DNA of 64,000 nt from Blasia pusilla (taxonomy: Eukaryota; Marchantiophyta; Marchantiopsida; Blasiales). Below are positions 20,430 through 30,419 of this stretch, one piece after another. The stretch lies in NCBI GenBank assembly GCA_050084515.1, contig CM114274.1:18662001-18726000 (forward strand), read 5' to 3'. Positions within the stretch are counted from its first letter, which is position 1. Each line of letters begins with the position of its first letter. The notes beneath the pieces are model-generated. The model did not search any database. It was not told where the DNA came from and was given only the letters and a program-made list of their open reading frames with translations. The position numbers were made by a program, and so were the translations under genes.

Positions 20430-21764
20430 AGTGCACGATCTCTAGGCCCACATGGACCGACTACTCGCTCTCGTGCCCTCTGGCCCTCGGTCCGGACGTA
20501 ACTCAGGATGTAAACTGAAACACCTGGCGCATCTGTGACCATACCTTTGACAAAAGTCACACGGATAACCTCCTTGTGTAGCATCATCTTCTCTGCCATG
20601 TTGAGGCACACGTCCATGGCCTTGAGGAGTGCAATCGTGTTGATGATGGGCTCCACCACATGACCAACAAGTAATCATAGGCGGCTTTTGATGAGCCGCA
20701 TATGAAGGTGCAAGTCTCTGTGGCACGGCCTCCCGCTATCCTCCCTGAGCTCGTGGTGCCACAATTGACCTATCTTGGAGTCCACGTTGTTGCACTGGTG
20801 GTGCAGACAATCGTGACTGGTCTCGCCCATAACCCATGGTGGCTATGCTCTCCTCCGCCATGTTGCGCTCAATATTCTTGGCATTCCTAAAAACATCTCT
20901 CAACGTAGGGGAGGTGTTCATAAGAAGCACCCCTTCTCGTATCCGTGTCCGCAGGGTCCGGTCCGGCATCGCGTACCATGACTGGATAGCCCGAGCCTCT
21001 GTCACCCCTGAGTGACGTTGATCAATCGGCACAAGCAAGTGTAAGCCTCACACAAACTCTCACCCGGGCGCCTCTGGAAGTCGTGGATGCTCCGCAACTT
21101 CTCCATCCGTACCCCCTGATAGCTTGCCCTCAACTCAACGAAGAACTCAACCACGGGGTTGAACCTGGGATGAACCCGACTAGACGGTGAAACTGCTCTA
21201 GTGCAAGTGACCCCTCCCAAAACATCACTAGTGGAAGAGTAAGTAACCTCTCTTGACTCCTCCTCCTCATGTGGGAACGGCATCATGACACATATTGTGG
21301 GTCATAGTAGAGTCGCCATGCCTCAATCTCCTGGGCATATCTCTGGGAGAACTCATGGTAATCGTCCATGGATGCCCCCTCTAAATGCTGGAACATATCG
21401 TTCCATGCTGTAAACGGGTTGAACTCTCTAGAGTTCCTAGCCCGCTATGAGTCATACCAACTCCTAAACTCTGCAATGAAGTCGTGTAGCTCTATGGTGC
21501 CTACAACACCTGAAAACCTACGTGGTCCTCTATCCCGGTTGTCCATCTCGTATGCCTAACTATTAGGACCACTCACGGTGGATCACTAACACACTCCTCT
21601 ACACGCTCCCCCTCGTCTGAAGACAACACAGAAGGAGATCGAGGTGGTCTCTCACGTGGAGACCCTCGAAACCTCGCACCACTCTGGATAAACCCTCCAG
21701 AGCTACTCTCAGATCTACTACCTCGCCTCTCAAAATCCTGAAAGGACGCAGTGATGGCCCTCAT
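20430..21764 (-). pseudogene. Ty3 Gag with two zinc knuckles, copy B (nearly intact)
   Basis: Gag begins MRAITASFQDFERRGS at 21764, the only copy here with a start codon at this position. Capsid phrases include FNPFTAWNDMFQHLEGASMD, SYQGVRMEKLRSIHDFQRRP and DRTLRTRIREGVLLMNTSPT. The nucleocapsid part has a first knuckle CWSCGGAHHQHDC (CX2CX3HX4C, about 20665) and a second knuckle CDFCQRYGHRCARC (CX2CX4HX4C, about 20560). A few stops and frame changes remain. Gag would form the virus-like particle and package the RNA. Confidence 0.8.
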
Positions 21765-23254
21765 GCCCCTCTCACACGATCACTCTCAATCTTGCAAGTA
21801 ATCCCTCAATCACTCAAACTAAACATGCGACACTCAATCTACACTCTCTCACTAAGACGTGTGTTGTGCGGCAACAAGCAGCATGGTGCGGAAAATCAAC
21901 TGATCTATCGTCTCATCGACAAACTATCCTCAACTCTAGACATCCCTGTGATATCCACAATTTTGTACTTTTGAAGGATTACATCTTTTTATTCAAAGAA
22001 GACTTGTATATACACTATTATTTTGATATTATGGTTATTACTATATATTATTATGGAGAAAAATGAGTAAGATTAAAGTGAATCATGAAACTCCAGGGAC
22101 AAGGCAGAGAGATAGAAAATCAAGGATTTGCCTTAGAGGAGAGGAGAATACAATAACAAAGTCTCAAGACCCAGCAAGAAGCTTCAAAAAGACAACGAAG
22201 CTCTGTTAAGAACTTGTCTATTAAGTGCTTCGCTCCTGAACAAAGCATTATGAAGAAGAAGAGAAAGAAGCACTTTGCTCTTGAACGAAGCACGAAGAAC
22301 AAAGCACCTGGAACAAGAACAAAGAATGGATCGCTTCGACTACAGATCAGGAGAAAGAGCTTCGTCCTCAAGCAAAGCAAAAGAGGTCCAGATTTAGCAG
22401 CGAAGTGAAGCTAAGATTGACAATGATTTCAAGCTACACATAGTTAGAACAGTTAGAATAGGAAAAGGCACAACTCTTTGTATCAGATAGGTAGTTAAGA
22501 CAATTTTGTTCTAGGGATTCATAGGGATCTTAGGAAAAGAGAAGAGCACCATAGATCTAGGTTGTTACAAATGTTGAAGAGACACCAGCTTCATCAAGAA
22601 CGCTTCAAATCTTTGGATCACTCCTACTTCAGAGAGTATTTAAGAAACATGAAAGTAGCCATCATCATCATTCTCTTACGAAGTCCTCATGTTGTAGGAA
22701 TGGTCCGAGCAAGGGAGTAGTACCCTTTCGAGCTTGTATACGCTTTTGAAGCTTTCTCATTCTTGATGGAGTAGTAAAGTATTCATTCATTCATTCTAAT
22801 GTGCCATGCTTATGTCTGAGTATTCTTTTTGGGTCTGCAGAGTGAAGAGTGAATCAGACAAACCTTTCTCATCAATGGAATAATCAACATAGAGTTGTAG
22901 GAAATCTGTTTGACAGAGAGTAGCCTGCCAGGACGGATTGAGTTCTGAAAGTAGGAGAAGCCAGCTTTCATGTTGAGGTCTCTATGAGGTTTCTTGATAT
23001 CGAGAGGAAATCTACCTAAGCGTGATGTCAACTCCACTAGAGAGAATTGAGAAAAGAAACTTTGGTACTAAGAAAGCTCCGAAGATATTGATAAGACATT
23101 GAATATAAATTATTCACACCTAAATACAACTATTACCACATAATTGTAATTTCGAACTCTCCTTTCATCAAACAATGATCCTCTTGGGGATTGAACTCAG
23201 TAAACAACTGTAAAATTGAAACTCTTATACATTACATATAGAAACAAACTTTTT

Positions 23255-23272
23255 TGGCGCCGCTGCCGGGGA
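23255..23272 (+). promoter_or_regulatory. Primer binding site, tRNA-Asp type
   Basis: TGGCGCCGCTGCCGGGGA matches the reverse complement of a plant tRNA-Asp 3' end (usual form TGGCGCCGTTGCCGGGGA) at 17 of 18 positions. It lies directly after AACTTTT, as expected at the junction of LTR and leader. Confidence 0.7.
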
Positions 23273-23304
23273 TCATAAGCTTTACTGGAGAGGGAGAGAG
23301 ACAA

Positions 23305-23613
23305 ATGGGGAACCCTGGAGTGGGGAAAGAAGCCTCGTCTCCTAGAAGACCCAACCATCTAGTTCTTACTGAAGACCATATGCTATCTCTAGCTATCCCC
23401 CTAAGACAATGGATGAAAGAAGATAACAATCGGTTTGCTGTATTGGTGCTAGAAAGAATAGAACAATTAATTAGTATTGTCAAAGAACCAGTCGCCAAAT
23501 GGTGCTTCGCCCATGAACGTCAGTTGTACTTGGTGATGACCCGGTACTTCTGTTTATGGGAGGAAAACCTGGCAGGTAGATTAAGAGCACCCGCACACTC
23601 CTGTCGGAATTAG
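23305..23613 (+). pseudogene. Possible Gag N-terminal reading of the Athila-like element
   Basis: A 102-residue reading starts with ATG 33 bases after the primer binding site (MGNPGVGKEASSPRRPNHL) and ends RLRAPAHSCRN. Its place immediately after the primer binding site is the only argument for Gag. No domain is recognised. Proline- and basic-rich readings continue to about 24050 in other frames, consistent with a frameshifted gag. Confidence 0.35.
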
Positions 23614-24099
23614 GAAGATCCAATTTCCCTCCATGGACCCCTACCTTGTGGCGATCGTGGGTTCGGAAGCAAGCTCTTGAATCCCAGAAGGGACTCATGG
23701 AAGTCTCCCGGCCCTCTTCGCGAGATCAGCGATTTGATCGAAGCAATAAGCAACAAGAAGATCAACCGTCTTGGAGATCGCCGGGGTTGTCTCCTAGTCT
23801 TCGGCCTCGCACGAAGCCCAAGAACAAGAAGAGGGACATGAATACGCTCCCCAGCACGTCTCCTGCCAGTTTGCAGTCGGACAAAGAGTCAACCTGGAAT
23901 CCCTTTGGGGACTGAGGGGACGAGGAGCGGACCAAATCAACCAGATCGGAACCGTTGCCTCCTCCCTCCTGAGCATCAAGCCCGGGACCCAGCAGCAGAA
24001 ATTTCCCAATGGCCAACACTAGAAAGACCTGGACCACATAGATCTATGTCCCCTAAACCCATACATCATCGATGTTCTCAGCATCACCACGAAACCCAA

Positions 24100-24790
24100 T
24101 ATCCCAAATGACTTCCCAATACCCAGAAATCCCTCACACGTGCAGGGTAAGAGACCTGAATGGGTAACATGACAATAATGTCAATGTCACTCCTCGAAAA
24201 CTGCAAATCTTGACCCCAACTTGCTCGTGAAGATAACTCCTCCAATCGGCAAGTCGTACTCCTCTCGTACTGACGATGCTCAAACCTCCTTGATGTGCGG
24301 TGCAGCTCTAGCGGTCCGGTGCGGGAGTGGCGGCACGGAACGCCTACAAACGGCCCAGCACTCGGCGGCATACCCTCCTCAATTAGTAATTCACATGCTC
24401 TGCTCCTTAGTGAAGGAGTGGCTCCGCGATCGAGACGGTGCGGTGCGGCCACGAGCGGCACGGCGCGGCAATCAGCGGCGCGTTGCGGCTACGAGCGTTA
24501 CGGCACAGTACTCGATCGTCGTCGAGCGGCTACCAATCACTACATAGCAACATGAAATGAAAAACTCAAACACCATACCTCGAGGTCATCTGCCATCATT
24601 GGTTGATGACGAAACTGAAATTACGGTGGCGGCCAAAACAAAGTACGTGGTGGCGACGCAAGTTAGAGAAGCAATGATCATTGTGGAAGACCTTCCACTC
24701 TGTAATGGCGGCAATGGCAACCAAAGGGTGGACAATGGTCGAACGCGGCTCTGAGCAGCGCTAGGCGGCGGCAACGGCCGACGGTGGACG
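24100..24790 (-). other. Leader-like remnant and GC-rich low-complexity sequence
   Basis: Around 24148-24172 the + strand has a degenerate form of the leader motif found in copies A, D and E (GTAAGAGACCTGAATGGGTA against GGAAAAGGGACTCGAATGGG). The rest, especially 24290-24500, is rich in GCGGC/ACGAGCGGC words and holds no recognisable gene. It may be an LTR belonging to copy B or to a related element. Confidence 0.3.
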
Positions 24791-24791
24791 A

Positions 24792-24911
24792 TAGACCATT
24801 GATGATGACGATTGACAGTTGATGGTGACGGCGAACCGTTGATGGAGATAATTGACCATTGACGGTGAAGGTTGACCATTGACGGTGACGGTTGACCATT
24901 TACGGCGACGG
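24792..24911. repeat. 20-bp minisatellite, about six units
   Basis: Units follow the pattern TTGACCATTGACGGTGACGG. The last three (24852-24871, 24872-24891, 24892-24911) are nearly identical; three more degenerate units precede them. Confidence 0.8.
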
Positions 24912-25370
24912 CTAGTTTAGGGTTTGAACAATTTAACCCTAAAAATTGCCTTGCAATGGCAATTTTGCAAGATTGACCATAACTTTTTGCTCGCAACTCC
25001 AAATTGCGCACTATATGTTGCACAGCCTGCAAAGCTTCACGATCTACGATGGACTTAAAAAATATTTTGAATCAAACATTCCAATAAAAATTGAAGGGGA
25101 TTGTCGTAAAACCCAATGTCTCTTTCTCCTACACAAAATTTGGCAGCGTTTCCCCGCTCATTTCTCCCAACGAAAATATAAAACTTGTGAGAACACAAAT
25201 GAGAAAGCTACATGGTGCTATTTAGAGCACCGACATGGAGCAATCCACCCCCATACTCAATTCCTATCAACAATTGGGCAGCGCTTCTGCGTGCCACTTT
25301 CCACACGAAAAATCGGCAAAGGAAACATCACAAGTAAGCGGCTCTTGCTCCAGTGAGCACTCCCATGAAC
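24912..25370. other. Unassigned AT-rich stretch between repeats
   Basis: No coding sequence recognised. It contains two short related phrases (GGCAGCGTTTCCCCGCTCATTT near 25142, shortened, and GGGCAGCGCTTCTGCGTGCC near 25273), each followed by an A-rich stretch, so it is probably repeat-derived. Confidence 0.3.
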
Positions 25371-26900
25371 CGCTGTGGTCCATATCTCCTGGAAGTTGCA
25401 CCACTTGTCAAACTTATGGATGAAATCGTCAAGATCTAGGGTGCCTACCGCACCTGAGAAACGACACATGCCCTGGTGGCCCATGTCGTCCATCTCTTTT
25501 CACGTATCACCGTCCCCATCCGAGATCTTGTCACCAGACTTGCTGTCTAGTGATGACAATCCAGCCACAGATGGGAGTCGGGGTGGTTTCTCACTCGAAA
25601 CCCCTCGATACCTCACACCACTCCGTGTCACTCCACTATCACTACCCGTACTACCCTATTCTTTCGAACCCTGGAAGAACGTCGTGTTGATAACCTTGTC
25701 TCACCCGCTCAAGCACTCAGACTCACCAAGAGTCTCCCACACTCCTCACTAGCTCACCTACACTAATGATAATCCCGCGACGATACCCCCGGCCTCACAC
25801 ACACTCAACACTGGGGCTCACCATGAGCCTCCAGACTAACTCATCTAAGTCACAAACATACTCTCGGGTCATACACACGACCCCTACTCGAAAACCGCCA
25901 TATATCCACAAACATGTTACACATGAAAGGAGTCTACACTTGTCACCATCGCTACACCCATCTAACACCAACAACTACTTATCTCAATTAGATAAGTGCG
26001 GGAAAAGGGACTCGAATGGATAACTGGATCACGCCCACCATCAATCTACTACACCGTCAACACAAACTTCTCTATGTGGTATGGAAATCTCCGCAACACG
26101 ACACTCTCATCGACGAATACGTCAAACCTCCCATCAACATCGACGTGTATGTCTCCATCAAAATCCTCGCAAATCCCAACCACATCCGAAAAACATCACG
26201 TTCTGAAAATCTCTTTGTCCACCCCCAGATGCGCCTCTAAACCTTGTCCGAACTCAACCATGTCAGCCCATGTATCACGTCACCCATGCCACTATCATGT
26301 CGCCCTACCATGTGGCCCTACTATATCCACCGTGGCCCCTAGCACATTCGCTGCCCTGCCCCTACCACATTTGCTCCTACCAACCATGTCTGTCCCATGC
26401 CACGTCTGCCCCTTACCACGTCAAGAAGGCACTAACCACGGCGCTCCCAACCACGTGGTTGGGTGGGTACGGGGAAGGGAGGGGAAGGGTCGGGGCCGCG
26501 GGCCGCGGCTCATCGCCCTTAGCTCCTTGCCCCCGACTTCTGTCTGCCTCCGTCTCTGCCTCCACCCTGGATTTGACTCACCGTCACCTACGACCTAACC
26601 CTAGCCGCGCCTATCCCTAGACGCCTTTGCAACCCTAGCCCCTTGGCGGCTACAAGCTCTCAATGTGCTTCTTTCTCTACACTCCCGTTGTGTGTCATTC
26701 TCTTGATGCTCCAACATTTCTCTGCGTTGCACCTATGCGCTCTTTCCCGACCCCCACTCTGCTGCAGTCCCTCCTCACCTGCACCAGCAAGATCTAAGAA
26801 GAAAAACGGACATGGCTTCCATGCACAACTTTCTGAACAAAAAAATGACAAAAAAATGCCAACCAACATATTCAAGGTCTCCCCATCGAGGCAACTCGCT
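25370..26900 (-). mobile_element. Ty3 copy D: gag start, leader and truncated LTR
   Basis: The minus strand from 26900 gives LTR sequence (26897-26050), the leader with the conserved motif at 25997-26024, and the beginning of gag (25720-25370) with MDDMGHQGMCRFSGAVGTLD and FIHKFDKWCNFQEIW, matching copies A and E. Gag is cut at 25370. The outer end of the LTR is missing: homology with copy A ends after GGCAACTCGCTT at about 26897, where an imperfect local duplication containing CTTTGGACTCCTATG begins. Confidence 0.75.
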
Positions 26901-27057
26901 TTGGACTCCTATGGACATTACTCGCTTTGGACTCCTATGAGAGTAATGCAACTTACTACCAACATGAGAATGAACTGTTTACAAGGTATAATCAATTACT
27001 CCTTCTATTTTGCTTCTTTTATAATATATATATTTCATATTAAGAAATTTTCGTAGG
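26901..27057. other. Short spacer with a local duplication
   Basis: The phrase TCGCTTTGGACTCCTATG occurs twice (about 26895-26912 and 26922-26939). The remainder is AT-rich without genes. Confidence 0.4.
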
Positions 27058-27826
27058 CATACACATCGCTATACAACATACATCGCTGTGAAAGAACATA
27101 CACACAAACATGCACGATCCCATGCTAATTCATGGCATCCAAACAACGAGACAAGAAGTACCAAAATATATCCAATTAAAACAATGAAATCTTTCATCAA
27201 CCTCTCACACCAAGCTCTACATGGTGCACTCTCACATATCTCTTTCAATATCAAACCAAACCCACTCTCCTAATGAGAGGCTTGGGTTACACTTCCAAGG
27301 CAAGGGACCATAGCTCCGCTGATCCGTGCAAAGAGGTTGAACAAAGAGAGAATGAGCTCTCAAGCTCTCTCTCTTGGAGGCATACCCCCTTCCCTCTCCC
27401 AAGCTCTCTCCTTGATAACCTATGTTCGCACGTCACCTCCTTGGCTCTTGACCTGTTATAGCAGGTCAACGACCACTCCCCAAAGTAGGAAGTCAACCAT
27501 ACTCCAAATGGAAACTTACTCAAAATAATAAGTTTCTCTATATGGCTCCAAATCAGCCGAAACAAAGGGAAAACCTGCTCTCTTAGGTTACCCGTGGCCT
27601 TTACAGATCATCCTTGACCTCCTGAGGGTGTCTTCTAGTATCTCCAAAGGTGCTCTACTAGATCTTGCCGATCTATCCCAAAATACGGTGATAGTTGTCG
27701 TGCGCATACACATCGCTATACAACATATATTTTTGTCAACGAACATACACACAAACATGCACAATCCTATGCTAACTCATTGCATCCAAAAAATAAGACA
27801 AGAGTACTAAAATATCTCCAATCGCC
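27058..27826. repeat. Direct repeat pair enclosing about 520 bp
   Basis: Two copies of a roughly 120-bp sequence (27058-27178 and 27704-27826) start CATACACATCGCTATACAAC and share CGAACATACACACAAACATG-like and CATCCAAA phrases. The enclosed part (27290-27600) is homologous, in reverse, to 13370-13448 and 38690-38800. The layout resembles a small LTR-type or TRIM-like element, but neither termini nor a target duplication could be defined. No protein is recognised. Confidence 0.5.
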
Positions 27827-28002
27827 CCCCTAGTTGGTGGTTAGGTCCCTCTTACTCTAGATAGCCATCTATCCCTACCTACCATGACATACATCTCTCG
27901 GACGCTAAGAGCAAAAATTCCGGGTGCTCATATGGCCCCATCATTAGTCGCCTTCTTGTCATCCATGTCACGGACACAAGTTGGAATCTAGAACTACCTA
28001 CT

Positions 28003-28380
28003 CTATGTACATCTGGGGCACATCTTTCGTCCCAGAGGAACCCTAGTGAGAGGTGGCATCAAACATAGCATATGGCATCCTCTTGAACACCCATCAGAGA
28101 CTAGCATAGTGGCTGCACCACAAGAGGAACCACACATCATACATTGAAAGCCCATAGGAACTAATACTAAGCTTGGATCAATTGTACCGTTAGGAAGGTA
28201 ACATGGCGCATAGTTACGCACATAGTCCTTCCAAACCATACCATCACATCCCTCCAATAAGAGAAAACCAGATGGCAAAATCTTACGCACTCTCAAGATG
28301 GTGTGCCCTCCACTCACATCCAACGTCGTGGATGCCGTCTGCCGCAAGTAGACATAGTCTCCATGATGAAACCTCTAGAT
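28003..28380 (-). pseudogene. Integrase C-terminal tail with degenerate PHD-type zinc finger, copy C
   Basis: This reading is in the same frame as the integrase at 28893-28375, separated by one stop and nine codons. It first shows HGDYVYLRQTAS and ILRVRKILPSGFLLLEGCDG, a small beta-rich tail. It then ends in a zinc-finger pattern: CMMC, a hydrophobic stretch ATMLVSDGC, then HMLC, the phrase LMPPLTRVP, and CPRC at the C-terminus. This is the Cys4-His-Cys3 spacing of a PHD finger, including the Pro-Pro-Leu phrase. One ligand is Ser (LVSDGC where LLCDGC is expected) and the usual Trp before Cys-Pro is Lys-Met, so this copy is probably non-functional. PHD fingers read histone H3 tails. A role in choosing chromatin for integration is inferred. 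Confidence 0.75.
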
Positions 28381-29155
28381 AGAAGGTTGATAACCAGCTC
28401 CTCGAATGGTCGCATACCTCAACGTATCCCAATATTGCGCAATCGCCAAGTTCTCAAATGCCGTGGGCATCACTCTCCGAAACAACTCAGCCCTTTGAGA
28501 ACATGCTCGCATCCATACATCAAGGTCATCAAGGTTCAACACCTCACCAACATCTTGAAAAATGGGGGCGGGTAAATCTGGCTCTCGGCCATAAAGTAGC
28601 AAGTACGGTGAGAAAGACGCTATGGATGCATGCCTGCTGAATCTGTATCCCATTGCCAACCACGGCAACTGGAGGTCCCAATCTCCAAGGTGACCTCTCT
28701 GCAAGCCATACTTGCGTAATCCTCTCTTCACTATCTTCACAACCCTCTCCGCTAGTCCATCTGCCTTAGGATGATCTCGCGAAGTGGTGCGGTGGTCGAT
28801 CAACGCCTGATCATACAAGGCCTGGAACCCCCCACGAAACTCTGTATCCTGGTCTATCAACACCTCAACTCGTGCATTGTAATGACTCAACACTCAATCT
28901 AGGAAGGCATATGCTACTCCTTCACTCGCTTTGTCAGGCAATACAACCAACTCTATCCACTTCAAGAAGTGCTCGACCATCACCAACACATAACGACTAT
29001 GGCGGTCTGTCAAAGATAAAGGTCCCGCAAAATCCTCCCAAACTCGCAACACATGTGTTCGCTCCCACCAGAACCGTCCGGCTCGCTATAGGATCCGATC
29101 TCGCTTTTGCACCCACTGTGCTTGCGACATTGCCAGTACATAGGTACTCCAAGAC
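28375..29155 (-). pseudogene. Ty3 integrase core, copy C
   Basis: A 172-residue open reading (28893-28375) contains VEVLIDQDTEFRGGFQALYD with the second catalytic Asp (IDQDTEF), then DHRTTSRDHPKADGLAERVV with the catalytic Glu (LAERV), KRGLRKYGLQRGHLGDWDLQ and YLLLYGREPDLPAP. Upstream (29155-28894), WVQKRDRIL-like and LVMVEHFLKWIELVVL-like phrases of the first core strand are in other frames. Integrase inserts the element cDNA. The zinc-binding HHCC region is deleted here but partly visible in copy B. Confidence 0.85.
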
Positions 29156-29159
29156 TCGA

Positions 29160-30090
29160 TATGATCAAAACCCTTGACGTATCATCGATAGAAGTTCGAC
29201 AATCCCATGAATGCACGAACTTGACTCACATGTGTAGGGCGTGGAATACGTGAAATAACCTCTAACTTTGTCTGTTGCACACCAAGGCCACATGGGTATA
29301 TCGTATGACCCAGGTACTTAATCTGGTCATAGAAGAACTTGCACTTGCCTAGATGTAGCTTCAGCCCATGTATCTACAATTGTTGAAACACCTCCTCTAG
29401 ATGTCGCTCATGCTCCTCAACCATGACGCTAAAGACTATGGTGTCATCAATATAACAATATAACATGCACCTAGCAAAATCCAGACCTGCCAAGATCCTA
29501 TCCATGACCCTCTCAAACTCAGCCGGGGCGTTCTTTAACCCAAATGGTAATCACCGCCACTGGTACAAACAATCCTTCTCGTGAGGATCGATGCCCCAAA
29601 ATGTTGTCTTCTACCTGTCCTCCAATCTGATAGGCAGCTAATGGTATGCGGCTCGCAAATCCAACGAACTAAAAACATTGCATGCCCAATAGCATCAAAG
29701 ATCTCCTCTGGGGTGGGCATGGCATACCTATTGGACTTCGTCTGCCGATTGATAGGTTGGTAATCTCCACACATCTGCCTATCCGTCCAGTTGCCATGCA
29801 CATCCTTCTTGGCAGGCATGATAGTGGCAGATGCATACTCTCCATGCGACATCTCCACTAGTCCTGCTCGAACCAAGTCATGGATCCTACTCTGAATCAG
29901 AGCCCTCTCCATGTCACTATACCTGTAGGGTCATAGGAAGATCGGTGAGTCACTCGCCAACTCAATGCGGATCCCCGGATCCTTTAGCGTATCCAAATCA
30001 TGCATGCTAAATGCAAAACAATTCCTATAACTCCTAAGGAATTGGTAAATCTGGCACCGCTCTCCTCGAGTCAACTTAGGGCCTATATAT
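29160..30090 (-). pseudogene. Ty3 reverse transcriptase, copy C
   Basis: The domain begins near 30095 with METWEPYIGPKLTRGERCQ-like sequence. It then reads RIHDLVRAGLVEMSHGEYAS, MPAKKDVHGNWTDRQMCGDY and PINRQTKSNRYAMPTPEEIF, which cover fingers motifs 1-2 of gypsy reverse transcriptase. Further on are a degraded F-x-D-D region and LGHM-type thumb phrases (29340-29160). Stops and frameshifts interrupt the palm. It is followed immediately by integrase because RNase H has been deleted. Confidence 0.82.
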
Positions 30091-30419
30091 GGCTCCCAAG
30101 TCTCCATCGTGACTACGGTAGGACTCTCCGGCGTGGGTGTCGGTGGTTGCTATGGTGCAACCCCATCTCGGTTGCTCCCCTACAGCCAACTGCAAACGCT
30201 CGATGTTGTGGCTACCATCTCTTGGCGTACGTGCAAAATATCCCAAGAAGTCGAAGGGTGTCTCTCCCAATTATCCCTGGTGTATCGATCTCCTCGATCG
30301 AGTCTCGCCCCCAACCACTGCCTCAACCATCTTGGTAGGCATGGGGCTCACCAACCCAACAACTATGATTTATCGCATCCTCAAACGACGTTGCTTTGCC
30401 ACTCTTAAGCTAAAAATTC

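Larger units (their letters stand above)
16800..21960 (-). mobile_element. Ty3/gypsy retrotransposon copy B, internally deleted
   Basis: The minus strand gives leader (21960-21765), gag (21764-about 20430), spacer, protease (19595-19241), then after a deletion junction near 19118 the last part of reverse transcriptase (19118-18640), RNase H (18640-18250), the integrase zinc-binding and core regions (about 18150-17230) and the integrase C-terminus (17230-16810). The methyltransferase and the first part of reverse transcriptase are missing. Compared with copy C, sequence equivalent to about 29563-31640 has been lost. The integrase C-terminal reading runs to RVREVLPSGALLLEGRDGMV and HVRNCVP, then departs from copy C before the PHD finger. 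LTRs are not found at either end; the left end abuts the Helitron and the upstream leader is interrupted by the Athila-like element. Confidence 0.85.
22080..24050 (+). mobile_element. Athila-like LTR retrotransposon fragment
   Basis: The clue is a primer binding site, TGGCGCCGCTGCCGGGGA (23255-23272), which is one base from the tRNA-Asp-complementary site used by Athila-type gypsy elements of plants. The 1.1 kb before it would be an LTR, though its left end was not defined; the 0.8 kb after it holds a short gag-like reading. The element lies between the copy B leader at 21960 and leader-like sequence at 24100-24170, so it probably inserted into copy B. No pol sequence or second LTR was found. 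Confidence 0.55.

Noticed and set aside
24295-24555. GC-rich readings as a coding gene
   Set aside because: Open in several frames because of repeated GCGGC words; composition alone explains them.
24792-24911. CRISPR-like array
   Set aside because: Units are contiguous without spacers and the genome is eukaryotic; it is a minisatellite.
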